Source of the DNA: Bacteroides sp. UBA1317
GTDB taxonomy: Bacteria; Bacteroidota; Bacteroidia; Bacteroidales; Bacteroidaceae
DNA: 35,403 nucleotides
Direction: 5' to 3'
Assembly: GCA_002307035.1 (NCBI GenBank)
Contig: DBTL01000019.1
Location: 1-35,403, forward strand
In this document: one piece after another, positions 14,622-22,469 of the stretch
Numbering within the stretch: position 1 is the stretch's first letter
Layout of the letters: every line of letters begins with the position of its first letter
Notes under the pieces: generated by a model
Seen by the model: only the letters and a program-made list of their open reading frames with translations
Told to the model about the DNA's origin: nothing
Database searches by the model: none
Translations under genes and position numbers: made by a program

Positions 14622-16277
14622 TTATTGTTTTTCTGTACTCTTTATTGTAAATACGGATACTATTTTATTCTTTGAGTAGATGGTAATTACAAATTCAGAG
14701 TTCAGATCATCTTCGGCTAATTTACTACAAAGGAATCGCGACATGATTTTTTCATACGGCTTAAGAGATGATATTTGTCCCCAAACAATTTGTTTCTTTT
14801 TGCCCATCTTTACTATTTCTATCTTCAATTTAGCATCAGATGAAGCCACTTGTCCAAAGTTCTGAATCTCAATATTACAATACCATTTTTTATTCTCGAG
14901 TTGGAAGTGAGGAGCGCGAGCCGACAATATAGGTTCCACATAATTAGTATAGGGTAAACGAGCATAGCCGTAGAGCAACTCTCCGGATTTTGTTTTTCCT
15001 ATAAGCTTGGGAGCAAATTCGTCCTTAGTGATTCCATTCCCTTTTGCATCAAATGTTACGATCAAATCGTTCTCTTTATTATCCACCTTTAACACTTTAG
15101 ATCCACGTCCGAAATTTACTTCAGATGAAGCACCAAAACGTAGTGACTGAAAATCAATATCTGTTTGGGGATTAAATCCTTGCTCAGCCTGAATTAGTAA
15201 ACGAATGGTCTTAGTGTGCTTGTCAACAGGCTTATTATCAAGCATTGTTAAAAGTAAGCCCGGATTCAAAGGAATAGCAATATTTTTGGAGCTATGGTTA
15301 TCAAAGGGTTTATCTTCTCCTTTAAGAGTGTCGATTACTGCAAAGTTTGCCTGTATGGCTCGTCCATAGCTATCTTGAAATATTTTAAGCCTTTCATATT
15401 TAAACCAATCCTCCTTCTTACCATCTTTGTGTACAGCAATGCCTGGTGCATATGCTGCGCCCGGATCGATAACCCAATTAATCCCGTCTTTTGAACGAAG
15501 ATAATAAGCTATACGTCCCAACCAATCATTAACAATCATATGATACTGAACGTTATCACGCCAGATAACCGGGTCTTCGAAACGTCCATCTATGTCTGGA
15601 TAAACACGTTTGTCGGTAATTTGATTATACTCTGAGAGACCTGTTTGACTTATCCAGATGCCTCCGCCCCGGCAAACCATAATGTAAGAACCATCTTCAC
15701 GCTGTGCAAATGAGAGGTTGGACAATCCTTCAATGATTGCCCTGTCTCTGGGATTAAACTCGAATTTACCATATTCCCAAGGGCCATTGATATCATCAGA
15801 TACATACTGCCCGTCAATAACATAAATCACATATCGTCCGTCTTTTAAACGAAACGCTTCGGGGTTGTGTCCCTTACCTATCAAGTTACGTAAGGTGAAA
15901 GGGCCTGTGGGAGTATCACTAACCGCATTGAACACGGTGGAATGAGGCCATTCAGAGTGACCTTTAGGAGAACTCTCCAACCATCCACAAACAAATAGAT
16001 GATATTTTCCGTCTTTCCCTTTTATGATATTTCCTCCCCAATACGACCATATACGGTCTTCTATTCCATTATCAACATAGCGAGGAATAACTCCTTTAAT
16101 CCCCCATGTGTCCGAAGAAAGATCATTCCCTTTCATTGGCAAAAAGCGGTCCATAAAGCGTGCTCCTTTAACTAGATATTTCCATTCCTGCGGCTGTTTT
16201 CGTTCAGTGATTTGCGAGAAACAAATAGATGGCAAACATAAGAACAAAAGAAAAATATGAAAAATAGATACTTTCAT
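14622..16277 (-). CDS. GH43/GH117-like five-bladed beta-propeller glycosidase
   Basis: A 551-aa protein. Start set at 16277 (MKVSIFHIFLLFLCLPSICFSQ is a clean signal peptide); the frame extends 10 codons further without support. The N-terminal 330 residues are propeller-like: IWSYWGGNIIKGKDGKYHLF, VSDTPTGPF, GHNPEAFRLKDGRYVIYVID, GRFEDPVIWRDNVQYHMIV and RSKDGINWV are the repeated blade strands and acidic residues of GH43/GH117-type enzymes. The C-terminal 200 residues are beta-rich, probably accessory. The exact family is uncertain; it could be a sub-group without known activity. Likely a periplasmic or surface glycan hydrolase, convergent with GH3 and read from its own promoter. Confidence 0.75.
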   Translation of the reverse strand: MKVSIFHIFLLFLCLPSICFSQITERKQPQEWKYLVKGARFMDRFLPMKGNDLSSDTWGIKGVIPRYVDNGIEDRIWSYWGGNIIKGKDGKYHLFVCGWLESSPKGHSEWPHSTVFNAVSDTPTGPFTLRNLIGKGHNPEAFRLKDGRYVIYVIDGQYVSDDINGPWEYGKFEFNPRDRAIIEGLSNLSFAQREDGSYIMVCRGGGIWISQTGLSEYNQITDKRVYPDIDGRFEDPVIWRDNVQYHMIVNDWLGRIAYYLRSKDGINWVIDPGAAYAPGIAVHKDGKKEDWFKYERLKIFQDSYGRAIQANFAVIDTLKGEDKPFDNHSSKNIAIPLNPGLLLTMLDNKPVDKHTKTIRLLIQAEQGFNPQTDIDFQSLRFGASSEVNFGRGSKVLKVDNKENDLIVTFDAKGNGITKDEFAPKLIGKTKSGELLYGYARLPYTNYVEPILSARAPHFQLENKKWYCNIEIQNFGQVASSDAKLKIEIVKMGKKKQIVWGQISSLKPYEKIMSRFLCSKLAEDDLNSEFVITIYSKNKIVSVFTIKSTEKQ

Positions 16278-16306
16278 CTTGTATTTGATTTTAATTAAAT
16301 AAAGCA

Positions 16307-16314
16307 CAAAGATA
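16307..16314 (-). promoter_or_regulatory. -7 box for the propeller hydrolase gene
   Basis: On the minus strand this reads TATCTTTG, 29 bases before ATG 16277. A second minus-strand TACCTTTG at 16409-16416 is an alternative. Confidence 0.5.
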
Positions 16315-16643
16315 TTATTTTAGGCAGATATACAGTGAATCACCGCAATATTTAATGAAGTCGTTGAAATGAAATGTTCTCGTCATAATATGCAGTTTTT
16401 CGTTTCTGCAAAGGTATGTACGGCTTGCGCTATTTACCTCGTCAATCTTGCTAAGTTTAATAATACCTTAGGGTAGCAAATATAAGAGAAATTATCAATT
16501 ATCTCTGTTTTTCTTCTCAGTAACACAATGTTGTTGAACTAACGTTAAATACGTTACAATATGAGTGATTATTGCTAAAACAGCAAACTTAAAATGCTGA
16601 TCTCTGTTATACTGTCATTATAAACTTTAAAACTAAGAATGCA
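16315..16643. other. Divergent intergenic region with a 17-bp dyad
   Basis: No gene in the 366-base gap between the propeller hydrolase and the dehydrogenase. It holds a perfect dyad TAACGTTAAATACGTTA at 16540-16556, 87 bases before the dehydrogenase start, and a short hairpin TTGCT-AAAAC-AGCAA at 16572-16586. Either could be a regulator site; no clear plus-strand TAnnTTTG box was seen. Confidence 0.4.
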
Positions 16644-18029
16644 ATGTCAAGTATTAAAACAGTTAATCCTGCAACCAATAAGGTTGAAAAGGAATATGAG
16701 GAGATGACGGGACAGCAAATAGATACCATCTTATCGAATGCCGATAAGGCATTTAAAACATGGCGGAAAACTTCTTTTGCCGTAAGAGCTGAATTGCTGC
16801 ATAACGTAGCTGCAATATTGAGAAAAAGAAAAGAGGAATTGGGCAAACTGTGCTCTGTGGAGATGGGTAAGTTGCTTCGTGAGGGTATTGGCGAGGTAGA
16901 GCTTTCTGCTGATATCTTTGATTATTATGCCACTAATGGTGCCAAGTTCCTGGCCGATTCTCCACTAGATACTCCAAATGGAAAGGCTTTTCTTAGCTAC
17001 GAACCGATAGGGGTGTTGCTAAGCGTTCAGCCTTGGAACTTTCCTTTTTATCAGATCACTCGTTCGGCGGCTCCCAACATCATGGCGGGCAATACGGTTG
17101 TGCTGAAGCATGCTTCTAATGTGCCTCAGGCGGCTGAGATAATGGAGAAGATATTCGCTGAAGCAGGTGCTCCAAAAGGGGTGTACACCAACTTATTTGT
17201 TCCGGGTTCAAAGGTTTCCGAGGTGGTTGCCGATCCTCGGATTAAAGGGGCATCGCTCACGGGAAGTGAACCTGCGGGTGCCAGTTTTGCTTCGATGGCA
17301 GGTAAGTATTTGAAGAAATCTACGTTGGAGCTTGGCGGTAGTGATGTGTTTATTGTGATGCCCGATGCGGACATTGACAAAGCGGTGAAGACGGCAACGG
17401 CCGGAAGGTTATGGAATGCGGGACAGGTTTGTGTGTCGCCGAAACGAATTATTGTTCAGGCTTCTGTAGCGGATAAATTTATTGAGAAGGCCAAATCAAT
17501 CTTCGAAAGTGCGGTAGTGGGTGATCCACTTGATCCGAAAACAGACTTGGCTCCACTGAGTAGCGAGAAGGCTGTGGAAGATGTGATGAAACAGGTAGAG
17601 AAGGCTGTGAAACAGGGTGCCAGACTGATTACGGGCGGAAAGCGTCTCAATCGTTCGGGTGCCTTTATGGAGGCAACAATCCTAACCGGAGTCACAAAGG
17701 ATATGAGTGCTTATTCGGAAGAAATATTTGGTCCGGTATTGGTCGTTTATTCTGTGAAGGATGTAGACGAGGCTGTTGAACTGGCCAATGATACTACTTT
17801 TGGCTTGGGAGGTACGGTCTTTGGAACGGATACGGACAAGGCGGTAGAGGTGGCTCGCCGCATAGATACGGGGATGGTTTACATTAACCACGTTACCGGC
17901 ATCGCTCCGGAACTGCCGTTTGGCGGAACGAAGAATTCAGGATATGGCAGGGAACAATCACCTGCGGGTATTTATGAGTTTGTCAATGCGAAGTTGATAA
18001 GGGTAACCACTCCCGATGCAGCGTATTGA
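16644..18029 (+). CDS. NAD(P)-dependent succinate-semialdehyde dehydrogenase
   Basis: A 461-aa aldehyde dehydrogenase. Visible landmarks: QPWNFPF (129-135, cofactor and active-site loop), Lys155 in VVLKHASN, SLTGSEPAG (Rossmann part), Glu229 in LELGGSD, and catalytic Cys263 in NAGQVCVSPKR. Length and motifs (FGGTKNSGYGRE near the end) fit the GabD/Sad group, which oxidises succinate semialdehyde to succinate in GABA or 4-hydroxybutyrate metabolism. Substrate preference is inferred from family resemblance. It is a single gene ended by a very strong terminator shared with the convergent regulator gene. A 17-bp dyad lies upstream. Confidence 0.87.
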   Translation: MSSIKTVNPATNKVEKEYEEMTGQQIDTILSNADKAFKTWRKTSFAVRAELLHNVAAILRKRKEELGKLCSVEMGKLLREGIGEVELSADIFDYYATNGAKFLADSPLDTPNGKAFLSYEPIGVLLSVQPWNFPFYQITRSAAPNIMAGNTVVLKHASNVPQAAEIMEKIFAEAGAPKGVYTNLFVPGSKVSEVVADPRIKGASLTGSEPAGASFASMAGKYLKKSTLELGGSDVFIVMPDADIDKAVKTATAGRLWNAGQVCVSPKRIIVQASVADKFIEKAKSIFESAVVGDPLDPKTDLAPLSSEKAVEDVMKQVEKAVKQGARLITGGKRLNRSGAFMEATILTGVTKDMSAYSEEIFGPVLVVYSVKDVDEAVELANDTTFGLGGTVFGTDTDKAVEVARRIDTGMVYINHVTGIAPELPFGGTKNSGYGREQSPAGIYEFVNAKLIRVTTPDAAY

Positions 18030-18043
18030 GTTGATCATATCTT

Positions 18044-18091
18044 AAAATAAATGAGGGTAACTTTTGCAAAAAAGTTACCCTCATTTATTTT
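18044..18091. terminator. Strong bidirectional terminator, 20-bp perfect stem
   Basis: Arms 18044-18063 and 18072-18091 are exact complements (GC core GAGGGTAAC / GTTACCCTC) with an 8-nt loop. A/T runs on both ends let it stop the dehydrogenase transcript and the minus-strand response-regulator operon. Confidence 0.9.
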
Positions 18092-18116
18092 GGCGGTCAG
18101 GTAAACAGAGGTTTAT

Positions 18117-18821
18117 TTATCTGGAGATTAGTTTATTTTTTAATAATGTTTCAAACACATGTTCACGCATGTTTCTGGCAATTGGTATTTTATGCATTCC
18201 CATGATCAATTGGTTTCCTTCGATGGCTTTCACTGCGGTGGCATTCACCACATACGAGCGGTGTACTTGTAGAAATTGCTGGTCGGGAAGGTACTCCATC
18301 ATCTTCTTTAGGGGAGTATAAACAATCTCTTTCGATTCATCAGTGTAAATGATCACGTAGTTTTCCATGCTCTCAATAAAAAGGATGTGGCTGAGGGTTA
18401 CCTTTTTTAATAGTTTGTTCGTTTTCACAAAGATGTAAGAGTCATTGGTCTCTTGCTGCTCTTTCTCTATTAAATCGTGTACTTTGTTGACGGCTCTCAG
18501 AAAGCGATCGAATGAGATAGGCTTTAATAGATAGTCGACGACGTTGAGTTCATATCCTTGCAAGGCATACTGTTCATAAGCGGAAGTGATGATCACTTTA
18601 GGAGGATTCTTTATTTGCGCAAGAAACTCCATGCCCGATAGATGGGGCATCTCAATATCAAGAAAGAGCAAGTCCACCTGCTCTGCCATCAAAAGGTTGT
18701 TAAGTTGCAAAGCATCTTCACACTCTGCTTGCAATAGAAGAAAATCTATTTTCTCAACATAGCTCCTTATGCCTTTACGGGCGATGGGTTCATCATCTGT
18801 TATGACACATTTAATTTGCAT
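18117..18821 (-). CDS. LytTR-family response regulator
   Basis: A 234-aa protein. Receiver domain 1-120: acidic pocket TDDEP at 8-12, phospho-acceptor Asp55 in LLFLDIEMP, conserved Ser/Thr in ITSAY, and Lys in LLKPIS. LytTR DNA-binding domain about 130-234 (FVKTNKLLKKVTLSHILFIE, QVHRSYVVN, IPIARNMRE). Its start overlaps the sensor kinase end by 11 nt, so it is translated with its partner. It is the last gene of a three-gene operon with the TonB-linked receptor first. Targets are unknown; LytTR proteins often activate genes next to themselves. Confidence 0.93.
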   Translation of the reverse strand: MQIKCVITDDEPIARKGIRSYVEKIDFLLLQAECEDALQLNNLLMAEQVDLLFLDIEMPHLSGMEFLAQIKNPPKVIITSAYEQYALQGYELNVVDYLLKPISFDRFLRAVNKVHDLIEKEQQETNDSYIFVKTNKLLKKVTLSHILFIESMENYVIIYTDESKEIVYTPLKKMMEYLPDQQFLQVHRSYVVNATAVKAIEGNQLIMGMHKIPIARNMREHVFETLLKNKLISR

Positions 18822-19845
18822 ACGAATCGAGTTTTAGAGTGAGTTCTGCACGAAACACCTCTTTGTCGTGCGTGATAGTGAGTTGGTGTTTTTCGGGGTA
18901 TAGTAGATTCAATCTTCTTTTCAGGTTTTCAATGCCGATACCTTTCTCCTTTTGCTTCTGCTCGATTGCATCTGCCGGCATAGAGTTTTCAGCTTTAAAA
19001 AAGAGTTGGTTTTCATTTAGCCGGAAGCTGAAAGAGATTCTGTAATCACCGCCTACATATTTAAAGGCATTCTCCAACAAGGGTTGAAAAAGCAATGGGT
19101 GTATCTCTTGTTCACCAATGTTTTCATCATACTCTTGTGTGAGTTGCAGTCGTTGGCTCATACGCATTTGCTGGAAACGGATGTACGCTTTCAGATAGTC
19201 AATCTCTTGCCGGAGGGTTACTTTCTTCTGTATGTCATATAGCTGATATCGCAGAAGCTGGGAGAGCAACTCAATAGACGAACGGGCTTGAGAGTTTTCA
19301 TCTTCAATCTGAAAATAGATGGTGTTGAGCGCATTAAACAGGAAATGCGGATGATATTGCGACTTGAGAAATTTAAGTTCCATGTCCAGTTGCTCTACTT
19401 TTACCTTTTCGAGCTGTAGTGATTGCTTATGATAATTCGTGGTAATCAGATAGCTTCGTACAAGGGTGTAGTAAAGTAGAAAAAGCGGAAGGTAAATAAC
19501 GTTGGCTATGACATAATCGTTTAGATGATTGCCCATATATAGCACCCCTGTAAAATCACCTGTAATCATCATGAGATTCAACGAAACAAAAACGATGAAG
19601 GTGAGGAGCAGGTACTCTCTTACTGTAGATTGTTTTATGCGCGAGCTGTCTTTGTTCAGAAACTTACGAATGCGATAATCGAAGTAGTAGCACGACAATA
19701 TGGTAACACTCAGCGCCTGTAGGTGATAGCGGAGCGAATTAGACCAGAATTGATCATTGAGGGGAAGATCGGTAACCAGCCGTATGCAGTTAAACATAAC
19801 GATTCCCAGTAACAAAGGTGATATCCAACGAATGAATGTTTTCAT
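18811..19845 (-). CDS. LytS/YehU-type sensor histidine kinase
   Basis: A 344-aa protein with four hydrophobic segments in the first 135 residues (about 5-22, 42-56, 78-96, 110-130), followed by a coiled linker (HKQSLQLEKVKVEQLDMELK). The His_kinase domain (PF06580) follows, with phospho-acceptor His167 in HPHFLFNALN and an ATP-binding part containing PLLENAFKYVGG and KGIGIENLKRRL. It has no large periplasmic loop, so the signal is probably sensed within the membrane or through a partner, perhaps the receptor encoded 10 bp upstream. It works with the overlapping LytTR regulator. Confidence 0.92.
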   Translation of the reverse strand: MKTFIRWISPLLLGIVMFNCIRLVTDLPLNDQFWSNSLRYHLQALSVTILSCYYFDYRIRKFLNKDSSRIKQSTVREYLLLTFIVFVSLNLMMITGDFTGVLYMGNHLNDYVIANVIYLPLFLLYYTLVRSYLITTNYHKQSLQLEKVKVEQLDMELKFLKSQYHPHFLFNALNTIYFQIEDENSQARSSIELLSQLLRYQLYDIQKKVTLRQEIDYLKAYIRFQQMRMSQRLQLTQEYDENIGEQEIHPLLFQPLLENAFKYVGGDYRISFSFRLNENQLFFKAENSMPADAIEQKQKEKGIGIENLKRRLNLLYPEKHQLTITHDKEVFRAELTLKLDSYAN

Positions 19846-19855
19846 TGATGTTCTT

Positions 19856-22300
19856 TTATTTTTGCAAATTTATTCTTTTACTCTCAATAATCTCACTTTT
19901 TGCGCGTGAATCTTTTATCTCTTCTCCCCGGTGGAATTTATAAGAAAAACTGATGCCGATCATAGGCTGTTTCTTCTCTTTATACCAGGCTTCCTGGTTA
20001 GTACTGACAAGATTGATATGTGTGTAGCCGGATGATAGAGCATCGTTTGCAAATAAACGTAAAGAACCTTTATTCCCGAACAAGCTCTTTGAAACGGCAA
20101 TGGAAACAGACCATAGCGGTTCTACCATCGCTTGTCCCATTGGGGTTTTTCCGTTCCAGTATCCATTGGCTTCTGCGGCCCATCCGTGAGTTAGTTTAAA
20201 TTGATTGCTACAATAGATCATTGGAGTGATCACTTTATTGTAGAATTTCTCGCTATTAGTGACCCATGCATATTTTTTGTAGATACATGTGGCGGTGGAG
20301 TTTACTGTCCACCACTCCGATGGATGTAGGCTGACAGCAGTGAGCCTGGTACCATAAGCATAATCGGACGAAAGGTTTAGCGGGTATACCCAGGCCCGGT
20401 TTTCAGCGTCAATTCTGTAACTTTTGCTGATAGGGTGCTGTGTGTATGTGCCGAAAAGTACTATGCGGTAATGCTTTTTTAGCACCAGGGCCAATTCAAG
20501 ATTCTGGCTTAATTCGGGCTTTAGGTTGACGTTCCCCTGATCGTATAGATATTTATCGTTAATCATCACAAAGGGATTCATATCTTGATAGTTTGGGCGT
20601 ACAATGCGGCTTCCGTAGATGAGTGCCAGACTATAATCTTTCTCCCATTTGTATTCTAGCTGTATGAATGGAAAAAGCTGGGTGTATCTTGTGCGAAAGG
20701 CAGAATTATTCTTTGATCTGTCTTCTTTCATCTTGCCGTTTATGCGTGTATGTTCCACTCGCAAGCCCACTTCAAAATGGGTTGCTTTTCCAATTCGTCC
20801 CTGTAGCTGGGAGTATCCTGCATAAACATCTTCGTTATAAATGAAGCGGTTGCTCATGTCTAAGTCTGGTGTCCAGATACCGCTTTTCTTGTTCTCATAT
20901 TGAGTGGTGTTATCAATTTCTACTAATGCGGTTTTGGCGCCTGCGCTGAACTGAAGTTTGTCCGTAAGTGGCATCTCAACGTTTGTCTGTAATGAATAGA
21001 TCTGTATGCTGGCTTTCAGCTTTCCGCTTAGAGTGTCGGCCAGTGCATCTTCCTCGGTGGTGTAGGATCGGAATATGCTTTGTTGGGCTTGCTTATTTGA
21101 CGAATTGTAAGTCTGGAAATCAAAGTCAGTGCTCCATTCTAGTTTCTTCCTTGACTTATATGTTGCGTTCATTCCCCCTTGCTGATTGCTTTGATTTAAT
21201 CTGTTTCTATTCCACGTTGTAAGGGTGGAGTCGGCTTTCGAATGTGTTGACAGGAAAGTCGATGCCATTCTCTCTTTTCTGAGTTGCTTGTTCCAACTAT
21301 TGTTGCTATATGCGCCGATAGACAAACGGGGAGATACATCGTAATCAACTCCGACCTTAAAAGATTGGTGTTTATAGTCATACGTTCGATGCGCTAATTG
21401 ATTTAAATATACAGGCATGACCGTTGCCTGCTCGTAATCGGTGTGGTCTCTGAAAATGATTGTAGGATTAATATCTGTTCCCTGGTAATACCCATAATTC
21501 GCAGAGAAATTGAGTTTGTCTTTACGTATCTGAAGTGCAAAGCCTCCATTCCCTTTGCCATAGTTATTTAATTGCTGATACCCCGTATGGATAGAAACAA
21601 GCATTCCCTGAACAGTATTCTTACTCATTTCGATTTTAATCAGCCCTGTTTTACCTGAAGCATCGTATCGTGCTGATGGTGTGCTGACAAGTTCTATTTT
21701 GCCTATTGATGAGGCTGGGATGGCTTGCAGATAACCTACCAGACTAGTCCCCGTGAGGTAGGTCAGTTTACCGTTGATCATGACTGTTGCCCCTGTTTGT
21801 CCGTTGAGCAAGATGGTGCCGTCTTCTCTGACTTGCACACCCGGCAGTCCTTTCAACGCATCAAACAAGGTTCCTTGTGAACCCATGATAGATGATGACA
21901 GATTGACCACGGTAGTCGAAGAAGTTAATTCCATTTCCGGTTTTTTTGCTGTTACCGTTATTCCCGATAGCAGATAACTATCTTCACTGAGCGTAATGTC
22001 GCCTATCTGCTTCTTACCTTCATGCGCCAACGAGAAAGGAATGGAATGCTTCTGATATCCGATAGAAGAGAACTGAAGGATGAATTTGCCAGAAGTTGTT
22101 ACAGGCAAAGAAAACCGGCCTGTTGCATCAGTGATTCCTCCGATAATGTAAGCGGAATCTTTAGCCTGTAGGATAACAGTATTAATTCCTTCTAAAGGAT
22201 TGTTCTGTTTATCAAGAACTCTTCCGCTGACCGATTGTGCAGATAGAGGAAGCAGAATTGCCAGATTTGTGCAAATGCACATCATAATTTTGTTTATCAT
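19856..22300 (-). CDS. TonB-dependent outer membrane receptor (OMP_b-brl_3 type) with N-terminal CarboxypepD_reg-like domain
   Basis: An 814-aa protein. A signal peptide (ICTNLAILLPLSAQ) is followed by a carboxypeptidase-regulatory-like domain (VSGRVLDKQNNPLEGINTVI...GGITDATGRFSLPV), a plug (TLFDALKGLPGVQVREDGTI, VMINGKLTYL, SIGKIELVSTPSARYDASG) and an OMP_b-brl_3 barrel ending KQPMIGISFSYKFH. It is first in an operon with a LytS kinase (10 bp gap) and a LytTR regulator. This arrangement suggests the receptor either supplies or senses the signal for that system. No enzyme or SusD partner is present, so it is not a classical glycan locus. The start codon at 22300 lies inside a 16-bp inverted-repeat arm; ATG codons 6 and 7 are alternative starts just beyond it. 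Confidence 0.87.
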   Translation of the reverse strand: MINKIMMCICTNLAILLPLSAQSVSGRVLDKQNNPLEGINTVILQAKDSAYIIGGITDATGRFSLPVTTSGKFILQFSSIGYQKHSIPFSLAHEGKKQIGDITLSEDSYLLSGITVTAKKPEMELTSSTTVVNLSSSIMGSQGTLFDALKGLPGVQVREDGTILLNGQTGATVMINGKLTYLTGTSLVGYLQAIPASSIGKIELVSTPSARYDASGKTGLIKIEMSKNTVQGMLVSIHTGYQQLNNYGKGNGGFALQIRKDKLNFSANYGYYQGTDINPTIIFRDHTDYEQATVMPVYLNQLAHRTYDYKHQSFKVGVDYDVSPRLSIGAYSNNSWNKQLRKERMASTFLSTHSKADSTLTTWNRNRLNQSNQQGGMNATYKSRKKLEWSTDFDFQTYNSSNKQAQQSIFRSYTTEEDALADTLSGKLKASIQIYSLQTNVEMPLTDKLQFSAGAKTALVEIDNTTQYENKKSGIWTPDLDMSNRFIYNEDVYAGYSQLQGRIGKATHFEVGLRVEHTRINGKMKEDRSKNNSAFRTRYTQLFPFIQLEYKWEKDYSLALIYGSRIVRPNYQDMNPFVMINDKYLYDQGNVNLKPELSQNLELALVLKKHYRIVLFGTYTQHPISKSYRIDAENRAWVYPLNLSSDYAYGTRLTAVSLHPSEWWTVNSTATCIYKKYAWVTNSEKFYNKVITPMIYCSNQFKLTHGWAAEANGYWNGKTPMGQAMVEPLWSVSIAVSKSLFGNKGSLRLFANDALSSGYTHINLVSTNQEAWYKEKKQPMIGISFSYKFHRGEEIKDSRAKSEIIESKRINLQK

Positions 22301-22339
22301 CTCTATTTTTATTGTATGGCAACAAAAATAGAGATGATA
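22295..22339 (-). promoter_or_regulatory. 16-bp inverted repeat over promoter and start codon of the receptor operon
   Basis: Arms TATCATCTCTATTTTT (22295-22310) and AAAAATAGAGATGATA (22324-22339) are perfect complements with a 13-nt centre. On the minus strand the upstream arm ends in TATTTTTG, a TAnnTTTG -7 box, and the downstream arm contains AGAGATGATA with the ATG start. One dimeric regulator bound here would cover both promoter and start. Confidence 0.6.
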
Positions 22340-22469
22340 TAAAGTTTACGGAAATTATGAGGACGGTTGGGCGGAAACGCTTGACGAATGGCATTAATTT
22401 GGTATTTTTATTTCTTGCTACCATTTCATCTTTAGCATCTACACAAGTGTCAGTAGTTCTTGTTTTCTT

